DNA of 64,000 bases from Anaeramoeba flamelloides (lineage: Eukaryota > Metamonada > Anaeramoebidae): assembly GCA_027625915.1 (NCBI GenBank), contig JANTQA010000033.1, positions 6,014,001-6,078,000 on the forward strand, given 5' to 3'. A program made the position numbers and the translations under genes. The notes beneath the pieces were generated by a model. The model ran no database searches. It was given only the letters and a program-made list of their open reading frames with translations, and was not told where the DNA came from. Position 1 is the first letter of the stretch. Every line of letters starts with the position of its first letter. This document shows positions 35,356-47,813 of the stretch, piece by piece.

Positions 35356-38126
35356 TTACTAATTTCAATTTAATAAAATTGTTAAATTTATTTAAATGGT
35401 TAGAAAAAACAATTAATTATTACGAAAATGAAAAAGAAGCGCATGAGAATTTATTCCAATTGTACATGGGGTATGATGATGACCAGAGCCAAGAAACGGA
35501 ATTGAAAAAAAAAATTATAAGTGCTAAAAAAAAATTAAAGTTGCTATTAATTTGGAAAAAAAGGGTTTTCAATAAGATTGCTCAATTGCATTACAAAAAT
35601 AATCCTAAATTTAATTTATTAGCTTTCACTCATATTAGTAATAAATTAAAAGAGAATAAAAATCATATTAAAGATGATTTTTTATTATATGAAAAAAATT
35701 GTTGGGTTTTTGTCAAAGATTTAAAACCATTTAATGTTGACGACGATGATCATGAAGATGACAATAAGAAAGAAAATGATAAGAATAGGAATAAGAATAT
35801 TAATTATCATAAATACTTTTTAGGTGTGTTAAATAATTATGAAGGGTTGGTTGAAAAATCCAATGTGTTATTTATTACTAAGGAAAATATCCAAAAGGAA
35901 TATTTTTTTGATTTTGATTGCTTAATTAATAAAACTTCAATTAATCAAGTAAATTCTACAATTAATAGCAATAATAGCAATAATAGCAATCACATTAATA
36001 AAGTTAAAAATAATTACCGAAAGGAAATTAAAAAAATTAACAAAATTGTTGAAGAGCAAGAAAAGCAAGAAACTATCTTTTTGCCAATTATTAAAAAGGG
36101 CTATCTGTATTATTACAAATCTGGTATTGTAAGTTCCAAATGGAACAAACGGTTTATCCAATTAGAAAAATCTATCTTGAAAATTTTTACAAATAAAAAC
36201 GATCTAGAGCCCATAAAAATCATCAAATTAAATCAAAATTTGAAAATCAATTTAATGAAAAACGAAGAATCAATACCATCAATAAATCAATTAAGTGACC
36301 AATTGCAATTGAATGCCTTTGAATTGATCAATTCAAACAAAAGTTATAAATTTACATGCAAGGAATTGTCAATAAAATTGGATTGGATCTCACAATTTGA
36401 AGCCTTGCAGACTTGCCTGTCGATATTAAATCTCCCCAGTAAAAAGGATTATAATATCAAATCGCGGGAGAGGCAGTTTAGAGAGGCCAGAAACTTTATC
36501 GAAGACAAAATAATTACCTTAGACAACCAGTTAAATGCCATGACCGAAATGTTCAAATTATATAATAAAAATTTGGATAACAAAAATGATGAATTGTTTT
36601 CGATCGAAAAGGAAATTGAAGAAAACCAGCTCCAAATAAAAAAATTAGAAAAATTTCGATTCAAAATATTAAGGAATTTATTAAGGTTCAAATTATTAAA
36701 TAATCAAAAAAATCGAAGCCAGATGAATAGCGTCAATAAGAGAAGGGATGGCAAAAAAATTGAATATTGGGGCTATATGATCGAAAATCTGCAAGACAAA
36801 ACAAAGGAATTGGAAATTTTTAAAAGGCAATGGGTGAAGATCATTGAAGAGAACGAAAAAAATAGCAGGGTCAAAGTGAAATTTAATGACAGGATTGTAT
36901 ATTTGAAGAATTTTAATTACATTAAAGTCAAGCCTGCTGAACCAGAAAAATTTTTAGAAGATTTAACAAGCAAGAACCAAAAGGACGAAGCTGAAAACGA
37001 AGAAAAGGTTGTCAAGGAACAAGAATTTTTTTCAAAGAAGCAAAAGACATTGCTCTTGGAGCTGCTCTTGGAAGACGAACTCATATTCTGTCAAAATCTC
37101 ATCAAGATCGTAAACGCCAGTGACGCAGAGTTTCTCGGGAAATCGCTGGTCAAGATATTTGAAACAAAGAATGTTGTTATCAATTTGATCGATCATGTCA
37201 TCAAGTTTGAAATTGGATCGATCCAATCGGAAAATAATTTGTTCCGCGGTAACAGTATCGCAACAAAGATCATGTCAAACTATACAAAATCGATTGGGAT
37301 CGATTATTTCAAATTGATCATCGGGGAATTTATTGAAGAAATAATTAATAATGAGCCAAATTTTGAAGTGATTGAGTCCAAATTAAAAGAAAACGAGTCG
37401 GTCACTGGAAACAAACAGAACCTTCAACGCTTTGCCGAAAGGATCGTCGAAAAAATTTTGAATTCGCTTCTAAATTGCCCTCTCGTGATCAGGGATATAT
37501 GCTGGAGGCTATGGTTCTCAACTCAGAAAAAGTTCCCCAACGCCAAATACCTTGTAATCGCTGGATTCTTTTTTTTGCGCTTCATTTGCCCAACAATAGT
37601 CGTACCCGAAATGCTCGGAGTGATCAATAAAAAGGTGACACCCAAGGCTCGAAGAAACTTGGTGTTGGTATCCAAAATTGTTCAGAATATTGCCAACGGC
37701 ACACACTTTAAGGAATCCTACATGCAGTTTTTGAACCAGACAGTCGACAAGTATAAGCCAAAAATTCATCAATTTATGGAATCACTCATACAGCCCATTT
37801 TCATTTCGTACACCTTAAAGGACAATAGACAATTGCTAATTATTTCCAAAAACGAAGAATTCTTCATTGCTTGTTGGGGGAATAGCCTTACCAGTAAGAG
37901 CTTTCCAATAAACGTTGATGATTTGAATTTGGAGAAAACGAATTTGGATTATAAACATGAACGTTTCGTCGTAAAGGAAGAAGATATCGAAATTTCCTTA
38001 ATGAAAATTTACAAAATGTTAAAAATTGATGTATTTAGAAATAAATTAGTCTCTAATTTAAAAGAAGATAAGGAATTTCAAATCATTAAAAAAATTAATC
38101 AAAGTATTGAAAAAGATGATTTTTAA
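29521..38126 (+). CDS. Giant multi-module PH/SH3-like RasGAP (2816 aa)
   Basis: RasGAPs speed GTP hydrolysis by Ras. Exons 29521-29677 and 29833-38126 (155-base intron, donor GTAAAT) complete an N-terminal SH3 (ARFDYF ... GIFPTNYVKLE). About six units of PH-like fold, helical pair (with WKKKLLSRL-type ends) and SH3-like fold follow, with PH parts near nt 30115-30560, 31290-31600, 32600-32940, 33860-34160, 34920-35240 and 36085-36420. The second SH3 (GWWLGEINDKIGWFP) is clear; middle ones are weak. The catalytic domain (about 37040-37780) has LFRGNS with the arginine finger at residue 2524 and FLRFICPTIVVPE, as in neurofibromin. PH folds would dock it on membranes. Lys/Glu and Asn tracts separate modules. 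I chose the first ATG, at the SH3 boundary; the open frame before it lacks ATG. No comparable architecture is known to me. Confidence 0.93.
33468..33612 (+). repeat. (AAC)n/(AAT)n tract coding poly-Asn in the RasGAP
   Basis: Runs of AAC then AAT codons encode more than 40 nearly uninterrupted Asn residues between a PH-like and an SH3-like module. Shorter tracts lie near 32290-32420, 32485-32525 and 35260-35360. They are in frame, so length changes would be tolerated in steps of three. Confidence 0.9.
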
Positions 38127-38879
38127 TTCGATTTGGATGATATTTGTTTTTTTTTTTTTTTAATTCATAAATATATTTCAAAACCGATGATAAATTTTAT
38201 TTAATTGTTGTTTTTTTTATTAATTCTTCTTCCCACAGTGCCCTCTTTTCTTTCTTTTGATTTGTTAAAAATGTTTATTCTATTACCTTGCAACTACTAT
38301 GATTAATTACTCAATATTTTGTCTCTTGATGGTATCTTTAGAATTTTTCCAATTCCCCAATAAAGGTGTATTTTTTAATAAAAATTCTTTTATTTTGAAT
38401 TTTTAAACTAATGATATTAGTAAGGATATTGTCTTTGTCAAACGGATTAAAGAAAATTTTACAATAAACAAAGAAAAAATAATAACAGAAAAAAATTAAT
38501 TGTAGCAAGGAAAGGGAAATATTATTTTAAAATATTTTAATGATCATTAAAAAGAAGCCCCAAAAAAAAATTTATTAATTCATTAAATTTTTGAGTGAGA
38601 TTAATTATTTACAATTGATTCGAATAAAAAAAGGATACTTTTACTGTGCAAAATAATAGTTTTTAAAATTTTATCTAAAGAGTATTGAGGTATAGTGTTT
38701 TTCCAATATTTTATAAATATTAACTCCTAAATCTTACATTGTTATATCCAGCAAATTTTAAAAAAGTAAAAGTTATTGAGAATTTGAAATTATGATACAA
38801 AAACCATTCTTTTATTCAAATGCATTTAGGAAATTCACCAAATAATTTTTTTGGTTAAAAAATGAAATCATAGGTAATT

Positions 38880-41175
38880 CATTTGATTTTTACTTGTTAT
38901 GATTTTTTTTTTTATTGGTTTACAAGTTGGATGACTTAACCTAATCTAGGCAATCTATTCATTTGGTTCTATTTTTTGAATACAAAAATATTCAGATATT
39001 TCCAATATAAAACAAAAAACAGTAACATATTATTTTTATTAACAATAAAGTTAATTCTTGAATTTTTTATATTATTTTTTATACTTTTTACATGGGAAAA
39101 TAGTTATTTTGTAGTAAAAACAATATATTTTATTGATATTTTTAATTATTAATATTTCAATTATACTTTCAATAAATAAAATTAATAGAAATACAGATGA
39201 TTAAAAAGTCTAAATTTGAAAGAAGTTTACTTTGGTTTCTCAATGAAATTCAGATCGATAATATAAAATTCTTTTCTTTTTTTGAGTTTTAAAAATATAT
39301 TTTTTTTGTTTTCAAAAAAAGGTAATTTTTTTAAAAATTTGAGAATTATATTTAATTAATCATTTTATCTTATTCAGAATAATTATTATAATAAATTAAA
39401 TCACTTTTGTTAGAATTTTTTTGATTTTGAGCTTTTATGATAAAATTATATAATTTCCAAATATCTTAAAGTAAATATGATTTGAAACAATCTAATTTCA
39501 TATTAAAAGAAATAAAAAATTTTAAAAGTAAAAATTTATAAATTGTTGAAATTTTTAATAGTCAAAAATATTTTTATTTCAGAGGGGGGGGGTACATTTT
39601 ACAACTTTCAAGTGTTAAATTTTAAGGGGGATTGAATCATTCAAATTATTTCTTTAACCAATTACATTAATATTTTAATAAATATGAGTGTTACAAGTAG
39701 CTGAGTATAAAATATTTATAATCAAATCTAAAAAAGGGAAATTAAATAAAAAAAAATGAAGAAAATAAAAAAAATTATTAATTTATCATCTTCTATATAA
39801 TATTTGATACAATTACTTTTACTTTACTTGGTTTTATTTTTAAATATTCAAAGAAATACTTTTGAATGTAAAAAAAAATTTGATGAACAAATTACTTCCA
39901 ATTCCAAAAGAATTTAAAAATCCAATTTTTGTTTAATTCGTTGAATATTGGTTTATTTGTAGAAAAAAGGATATTTATTTGTTAATATTGTTTCTTTAGA
40001 AATACAGATTTATTCAACAAGTTTTATTTGTTTTTATAATTATTTAGTTTAAATTAAATTGAAAACTTAAATTACTTCTGAATCTTTGATTGAGAATTTT
40101 TCTCAATTTTTCTTTTTTTTTTTTTTGGGTTGAATCTTTTTTAATTATTTTTTTTAGGATTTCGATAATTCAATTACCTTACTTTAATCTTTGATACAAA
40201 TAATGATTTATTTTGGCTTGGTTTGAAAAAAATATTTCAAAAAAAGAATTTTGGAAACAAATTTGTAAAAAAAAAATTATAAAATAATTATAAAGTGTAA
40301 TAAGGAGAGAAATACAAGGTTATAAATTTTTTGGGTTCGTACTCATTAAGTAGATAAATAAAATTAATTTTCAATAATATGTTTTGTTGGTTTTTATTTT
40401 TTTCATATTTACATTTAAGAAATTTATATGAAGACGTGATATTTCTTATTATGTATTCTTAAAAAAGTAAAGATTGGTTTAAAATACACAAATTCTCATT
40501 TTTATTTTTGTTTTTGTTTTGTGTTTCATTTCAAGGATACCCATAAATACCTGTCTAGCTCTTAAGTCGAATTTAATAAAACCAAAAATTTAATCAAAAA
40601 AAAAAGTACATAAAATTAAAAAAATGAAAGATTCAACTTCGTGTTTACTTGGGTTCTTTTTCACAAATAGAACAACAGTGAATGGTAGTTTTTTTTTCAA
40701 AGTTTCAATATTCCATGGTACTCAAAAAATCATTTTTTCAGTAATTTTTTTACAATCAAAATTTTATAAAATGGTAAAATGTACCTACTTTGTTAAATAA
40801 ATTTAATATATCTCAATATTTCAAATAAATAAATTTTTTAAGATTTAAAAAAAAATATTTGAAAAAAAGAGAAAAAAAGTTTACATAAGTGTGTATTTAT
40901 AATGATCTTTTATTGTTGTTAGGGTGAGGGAATATTCCTAAATACAGTAAAAACTTATTACAATATAATAAAATAAATTTAATAATTTTTTTTTTGTAAA
41001 AAAATAGGAAAAAAAAATTCTTCTCAAAAAAAAAATATTTTTTTTTAGGTTTCTTAGTCAATCAGAATTTTTTGGCATTTGAAAAATACCAAAAAATAAG
41101 TAGATACAGAATATCACCAATAACATATTTTCAAATTTTGCCCTTTTGTCGGGAAATACTGATCTTTGTATTAAT
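38880..41175 (+). repeat. Dispersed repeat D, copy 1 (degenerate)
   Basis: Patchy direct match to 60950-62035. Shared blocks are TTTCCAATATAAAAC with AGTAAC, TATTATTTTTATTAAC followed by AAGTTAATTCTTGAA, ATTAATATTTCAATT, and the right end with TCAGAATTTTTTG then AGAATATCACCAATAACATA. Copy 1 is about twice as long because of extra sequence in the middle. No coding content was recognised. Confidence 0.55.
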
Positions 41176-42039
41176 TTTCTTTTTATTTCATGAAATCAAA
41201 AAAAAAAAAAAAGAAATGTTAGGTTTTTCAAATTTTAAAATAATTGCGCAAAATACAAGATTTTTTCTATAATTTTTAATTCTAGAAAATACGTCATTGA
41301 GTTTACTTGATTTTCTTGTTTTATCAGTAAACATAATGGATTTTACAGATAAAACAGTAAAATTATTAAAAAAGTGTGTTTATGTTTTTTAGAATTCAAC
41401 GGAATTGAGTCAAATCTGCGGTTTTACGCTCTTCTTTTGAGTTCTAGAACGTTATCTTTAGTAATTTTAAAATTTTTGAAATTAAAAGATAATTGAAGAA
41501 ATTTTCTTTTCATTTCTCAAATTAAAAAAAAAAAACGATAAGCTTTTCTTGAGTTTTCTGATTATTTGTAAAAAAAAAATAGATTTTCGTTAGGGTTTTT
41601 TTGAATTTTGTATTTATTTGGAAAATCAATAGATTTTCGTTAGGTTTTTTTTGCTTTTCGAAATAAACCGAAAAGTTATAGAAATTTTCTGTTTATTTCA
41701 AAAAGTAAAAAAAACCTAGAACACTTAATAGATAAAACAGAAAACTTCAAGAAAACCTAGGCACTTGATGGCACTTGGGGAGCGTCAACACAAACCTAAA
41801 ATCATAAAATAAATCAAAATGTAATTCTTTAGGGGTTTTACAGACAAGCTAATTTGGGAATAGTTCTTTAAAAATAATTATTATATATTTGATTTTATTC
41901 TTTTTTTATCTTTAAAAATTCAGAGACTAACATTTAAAAGTTTTTTAATTTACCAAAATTCAATTTTTTGAAAAAAATAATCTTATAAATTATATTGGAA
42001 ATACCAAATTAGAAATTCTAGATCGTTAAATAATGGATT

Positions 42040-42480
42040 GTTAACAATACTTTCTCATTTTGAAAACCCACAAAACAAAAAATAAATAATTCTAAATTAA
42101 AATAAATTATCGGTGTGACAAAAATTTTGTAGATTGGCATAAGGCAATAAAAATTCATTGATAAATTTGTTTAAATTATATTAATAATTATTGCTAGATC
42201 AAATGGCTTGAGAAAATCATTAATTTTATTTATGTTTTTCTATTTTAAAAAAACTCAACTTTAACCTAAAATCCATCAAAAAAAATTGTTTTTTGATCTA
42301 AAGTAAAAAATTACTTAATTGAAAAAAAATGAAATGAAAACAAAAAACCAAACAAAATAATCGATGAAAAAATTATTGTAATATTTTTCAAAAATCAAAA
42401 TTATTTACAATTTTCAGTAAAGTGTGCGGTATTAATTTTTTTCTTTTAACCGTTTTATCTGCACCTAAAATTTTGAATTA
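42040..42480 (-). repeat. Repeat family B, copy downstream of RPB7
   Basis: Shares with 45640-46100 the blocks ATTCATTG, ACTCAACTTTAAC, GAAATGAAAACAAAAAAC and TTTTTCAAAAATCAAAATTAT. The ends are eroded. It is outside the RPB7 coding span. Confidence 0.55.
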
Positions 42481-42683
42481 TGGTTTAAAAAAAAGGGAAT
42501 AAGGGATGAATTTTATTAATAAAGTATCAAACGTTAATGAATTTTTTTTTTTTTTTTTTTTTTTTTTTCTTTAAAATCAAATTGAATTAAAGTGTATGTA
42601 TAATCATCAATACATTGAGAAATTAATATAAAAAAAAATAAATGAATTAAAAAAAAAAAAAAAAAACTAAATATTTCTGTAAA

Positions 42684-45600
42684 TTATTTGAATGTTCCAA
42701 GAAAATCTTTTTTAATTGTTCCAATTCCTTTTTGCTATTGTGTGTTGGAAAATAATATTAAGAATAAGTATAAAAAAAAAAAAAAGGAAAAAAAATCCAA
42801 AAATGGATTAAAAGGAGTAATATGAAAAAATATGAGTAAATAGTATAAAAATATATTGGTAAATAGAAATATTTTATTCAAACTTTTGATGGATGTAAAC
42901 CAATGATTTGTAATCGAATTTCACATTCATTCATAATTTTTTCAGATTCATCGGCATTTTTATAACATGGGGGTGTTGATTCCCCATCATATTTCATTTC
43001 TTCAGGAATTGATTGCTTTGAAATAAAAATTACAAGTGGTCCAACTTCTGTTAAAATTCCAGTCTAAATTGAAATAATTAAAATTAAATTCATTAAATAT
43101 AAAAATAAGAAATTATTTTTTTGTGTTAAAAAATTGTCAAAAAAAAAAATATTTTTTTCCATTTTTGTTATATTAAAAATGTGGTTTGAAATTCCTTTGT
43201 TTTGAGTTTTTCAGTAATGTTGATTTTAGAAATCTTGAAATATTTTTCAATTTTAGGTTTAGTAATATCAAATTAATGATTAAAATTAATAACTCCAGTT
43301 TATGTTATTTCTTTTTTTTTTTTTTTTACTTTCTATTTCTATTTTTGCTGTAAGGATATTTTGATTTCTTCTTTTTTACACTTAATAATCGTGAGATAAT
43401 GAAATACAAAATACAATTTTCTTCAAAGTGTCCAATCAGATAAATAATAATTGTGTTTAATTTTTATTTAATTTTTTATTTATTCATTTATTGAAAGAAG
43501 GAAGTAAATTATGAAAAATTTCAGAATAAAAAAAAATAAGAATAAAATTAGTAAAAAAAAATACAGGTTTGAAACTTTAGATACAATTTTGAAAAAGTTA
43601 TGTTAAAATTGTTTTATAAATCTAAATTTGAAAAAATAAAATGAATAACAACAATCTCTTTTGTTTTAAACTAGTGTTAATATTTCATAATGTTTGAAAA
43701 TTTTTGTGGTTTTGTAAAAGTTTTTTTTTAATCTTTTTCAAAAAAAAAATAAAATGTTTTAATAATTCTTAAAAAAAAAAAGTGTTCTTTTTGAATTATT
43801 AAAACTTTTAAAGTATATTTTAAATGTTTTGGTTTTGTTTTTTAAAAATGATTCTACTTTTATTATTATAATGTTACTTTGTAAAAATTAAGTTATTTTT
43901 TAAAATAAGTCTATTTTTTTCAAATTTTGATTTTGTCATTTTAAAAAAATAAATTAAACAATAATAAAAAAGGATTATATTAAATTTTTATATTTGTTTT
44001 TTCATGTTAAAGGATTATTCACAAAAAAAAAAAAAATCCAAGTGTAAATTTAATGTTAAATAAATAAAAAATTACCACATATTAAAATTCAACAACAAAG
44101 TAAAAATCTGATTTCTATATTAACAAACTTACTTTTAATGCTATTTTCAGAAAGTAATTATTGTTTTTAAAAAGTTTGATCCATTTTTCTCCTTTTTTGA
44201 AAAGCTCAAAATTCAAGATATTTCTGTAATTATTTTAAAAAAAATTATTTTCGTCAAATACGTAAGAAATCTTATTGTATACAAAGGAAATGTACTTAAA
44301 TAGACTTTAAAAATGAAATCATCAAGTTTTGAATTAACTCAGCATAAAAAAATCTATTAAATTTCAAAAAATCATATATTATTTTAAACTGAAAAAAATA
44401 TAATTTTTTGATTCAAAGAAAAGTTTGAATCAATTTTTTCTTTTTTTTTGAACAAAAAAATCTGAGAAAAAGAACCAAACAATCAAATTAAAAATTCTAG
44501 CCAAAATACTTTTTTAAAACCTGGAAAATTCAACTTATAATCTAAAGAAATACTTTTTAATTTGGTTATTTCTAATCAATAATTAACAACCCATTCTTAA
44601 TTATTTCAGTGGTTTAGTAATAACCCAAAGTTTAAAAGTATCACTAGTTTTTACTATTATTTTTCAAAATTTTAAATATTTTCAAACAGAAAAAAGTCCT
44701 TCATATTAATAATTTTAATAAAAAAAAAAATATTATCAAAAACTGACCTAAATAATTACAAAGAGTTCCTTGTTTATACTCTTGATATTTGAAAAAAAAT
44801 TTAATAACTTATAAAAATACAAGAAATATAAATCAAATATTGAATCCTTGAAGATTAGAAAAAATTGATCATTTATTTTATTTTCAAAAATAAGATTAAA
44901 TTTGTTGAAATGTTATTTGTTCGTATAAGACTTTCAGAAATTACTATAAGTGAGATTTCATAAAAAATAAAAAGGTTTTGCAAATTTTTCTTTTTATTTT
45001 ACGATCCAAAAAATTGAAACAAAAAAGGTATCAAGAGATCTTTTTAATGGAAAATTAATTGCACAAAATGAATTCTTTTAAAAATGATAACTCGTTTTTC
45101 TAAAGTTGGTAAATGGGGGTTTTTTTATCAAGTTTAATTAAATCTTTGTGCAAATAAGTGCTCTACTTCATTTAGGAAAAAAAAATAAATAAGGGTTATT
45201 GGTCCCTTAATTAAATAAATTTGAATTTTGAAAAATCTTCATTAGCTTTTCTGAGATCGAGTTTTGATTAGAAAATCTATCAGTTTTCTCAACAAAAACT
45301 CGGACTTTAGAAAAGTGCCATTAGTTTTTTTTAATCCATATTTTTGTTGAGAAAATCAATAGATTTTTATAAAAACAAGAATTAAAAAAAAAAAAAAACA
45401 TCATTCGGTTTTCCCAAATTTAAAAGAATAGAGTAAAATTCATAGATTTTACTAGATTTTTTTGGACCCTGTAAAACCTATGGCACTCAATATTTATCTT
45501 TAGTAATTTTTTTTTCTTGAATTTGGTATTTCTTCTAGAATTTATTAAATAAGATTTTTTTTTCAAAAATTGAATTTTGGTATGTTAAAAATTTTGAATT

Positions 45601-47387
45601 GGAGTTTAGTTTAAAAATTTGCTGTACTCTTCTTTATAAAACCGAAATAAAGCCATTCACTAATTGAAATGTTAACAATTGTTTATAAATTACAATACTC
45701 CCAAAAGAAAAAATAAATAATCATCAATACTTATAAATCAAGATGGGTGTTAAAATTTTTGGAGATTAGGATAACAAAAAAATTCATTGGTAAATTTTTA
45801 AAAATTCTATTAGGAATATTGATCGATCAAAAGGATAGATACCATTGACTAATTTTATTTGAGTTCTTCTATTTTGAACAACTCAACTTTAACATAATAT
45901 CAATCGTTCGAAAAAAATATTTCGATCAAACGAAACAGGTTACGTAATGCAAAAAATGAAATGAAAACAAAAAACTTAAGATGAAAAAATGATTTTCATA
46001 TTTTCCAAAAATCAAAATTTATTTCCAGTTTGAATGAAATTGTATGATTGTGATTCTTTGAACTGTTTTAAATGTGTCGAAATTTTTGAAATTTTAGTTT
46101 ATTAGTTATTATCTATTCACATAAAAATCTCAAAGTTGAATTAAACTAAAATTCATTTGTCAAATTTGATATAAAAATTTTTACATCAAAACATACCTTT
46201 TTTTTCTCGACGAGAGACTTTTAAAAAAAGGTAGTTCTACTGTTAATAAAAATAAATACAATTCCCCAAGAATTTGAAGTTTTGGAATGTTGGTTGTATT
46301 GTAAAAAAAGTGTATTAACTAGGATGAAATGGTAATGGAAGTCGTTGATTTGTTTAACTTGGAATTTTCCAATTTTATTTTATCATACTAGTGAAGATTT
46401 AATTATTATCAAGAAAATAAAAATAATTTTTTAATCTTTCGATTTTAAGAATTAGTTCTTTGTAAAAAGATTTTACTTGAGCATTTTAATCCTGAAAATT
46501 GAAAAAATAAACAAACGATTCTTTTTTTGAATGGAAGATTGAGAAAAGAAAAAATGTTGTGATTTATACATAATTTTTTTATTGTCTTTTTGATCCCTTG
46601 ATTCCAAATTTAAAATTAAAAAAAGTTAGCTATTGCTAAACCATTATCTTTGTGATAATTCTTTTTATTATTACTCTTATTTTCTTTTAACTTGTCCATG
46701 GGTGTGAACGATTGCAAATACACTCTGTGCTTATAGAATTAACTGGGAAACAATTTTACTTGATTTGGTTTGTTTTTTCATTTCCATACAATAATATTTC
46801 AAAGAAACCAATTGTACGTTTGTTAGATCACTTTAATTTAAGATCTCCTTATTTAGTGCCAATGTAGATTAATTCTCTTTGTTTTGTAAGTCGAAATTTT
46901 AGCTTTTCAACCTAAACTCGTCAAAAAAGTAAAGATCAAGCGAACTTTTTTCTCCATTTGATATTACAATACCGTTATTTTTTTTTCTTGAGAGAGCTTG
47001 CTGGAATTTTTGTTTGGTGAATTTAATAATTAACTGTGTTTTTAATTACTCTCAAAAATAGGTGATTTTGAGAGTAACAATAAGTTTTTGAAAAAGTAAA
47101 AATTGTTTGAACAAAAGTAACCAAAAGAAAGGTCTCTTTAAAAAAGTTAATCCGAAAGTATTTCAAAAGCAGTCCAAAAACAACTTTGAAGAAGAAACAG
47201 AACAATACGTAAAACACTTTTAAAAACAGTCTGTTTTCATTTTTTAGAAAGTGCTGTTCCTTGCATAAAATTAAAAAAAAAAAAAAAACAAATGAATAAT
47301 CATAATAGGAAGACATATTTTCATTTTTTCTTTTTGTTTTCTTAAAAGAAAAAAGTTTGATCGTTAACGTGCTTGAAAGGGTGTTTG

Positions 47388-47426
<39 letters not shown>

Positions 47427-47813
47427 AAAGATTATTTACTTCATTAACACTGATAACAACTGCGTCAAGAACCTCAAATTGGAAAGGATTAAAAACAAGT
47501 GCTTTGTATTTGATAGGGAATTTTGCAAATCCTGTTTCATCATCAAGTAGCCCATTACCAATGCTAATAATTTCAACAACACTAATAATAAACCCGTATG
47601 TTGGATCACAAGAGCCTTCAACAACAGAGTCGACCTATATTTTTTTCATGAAAGCAAAAAGAATTAGGATCAAAATTAGAAACATTTATTAACCTGGGTT
47701 TGAAAAGATGAATAAGTTAGTTTTACTTTTTCTCGAATAATCTCGCGGATTCTAGGTCCAAAAAAACGAGGGTGAAGCCGAAGGTTCATTGTGAGAGTTA
47801 CAAGAAAAAACAT
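42684..47813 (-). CDS. RPB7: RNA polymerase II subunit Rpb7, four exons
   Basis: Rpb7 pairs with Rpb4 to form the stalk of RNA polymerase II. Exons 47694-47813, 47440-47634, 42884-43063 and 42684-42734 join in phase 0 throughout, giving 181 residues (172 in human). Exons 1-2 carry the N-terminal fold: LHPRFFGPRIREIIREKV, CDPTYGFIISVVEI, FPIKYKALVFNPFQFEVLDA. Exon 3 is the OB/S1 part: TGILTEVGPLVIFISKQSIP, TPPCYK, CEIRLQIIG. Exon 4 supplies IGTIKKDFLGTF, matching the family's IGSLMDDYLGLV end. The N terminus MFFLVTLTMNLRLHPR aligns with MFYHISLEHEILLHPR, fixing the start. Introns are 59, 4376 and 149 bases; the big one holds B, C and G repeats. Donors are GTTAAT, GTAAAT and GTTTGA. If the last were unspliced, translation would end at a TGA two bases on and lose the C-terminal strand. 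Confidence 0.92.
45640..46100 (-). repeat. Repeat family B copy in RPB7 intron 2
   Basis: Contains the family blocks GGGTGTTAAAATTTTTGGAG, GATCGATCAAAAGG/GATAGATACCATTGACTAATTTTATTTG, ACTCAACTTTAACAT, GAAATGAAAACAAAAAAC and an end TGTGTCGAAATTTTTGAA. It is flanked on the left by family C fragments (45240-45500) and on the right by the family C core (46110-46390, with GACGAGAGACTTTTAAAAAA). Confidence 0.6.
47387..47425. repeat. Poly-A tract (poly-T on the RPB7 strand) just after the exon 2 donor
   Basis: About 39 A residues in a row on the plus strand, starting 15 bases inside RPB7 intron 2. In the transcript this is a U-rich stretch immediately downstream of the 5' splice site. It is likely length-polymorphic and hard to sequence. 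Confidence 0.9.

Larger units (their letters stand above)
38127..42683. other. Intergenic between RasGAP and RPB7 3' ends, repeat-rich
   Basis: No gene was seen. It holds degenerate repeat D copy 1 (about 38880-41175), a family C fragment (41320-41810), a family B copy (42040-42480), a G run near 39583 and a poly-T tract at about 42541-42569. The two flanking genes converge, so both 3' ends should terminate here. No specific terminator can be distinguished from the general A/T background. Confidence 0.5.

Noticed and set aside
32145-35368. Minus-strand ORFs rich in Leu, Ile and Val inside the RasGAP gene
   Set aside because: They are the reverse reading of AAT/AAC Asn tracts.
47023-47316. 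Minus-strand 97-codon ORF in RPB7 intron 2, and a plus-strand stretch (KKGLFKKVNPKVFQ ... KHF) at about 47110-47216
   Set aside because: The minus ORF is Phe-rich non-coding DNA without the S1 residues Rpb7 needs. The plus stretch looks coding but has no ATG, acceptor or partner exon.
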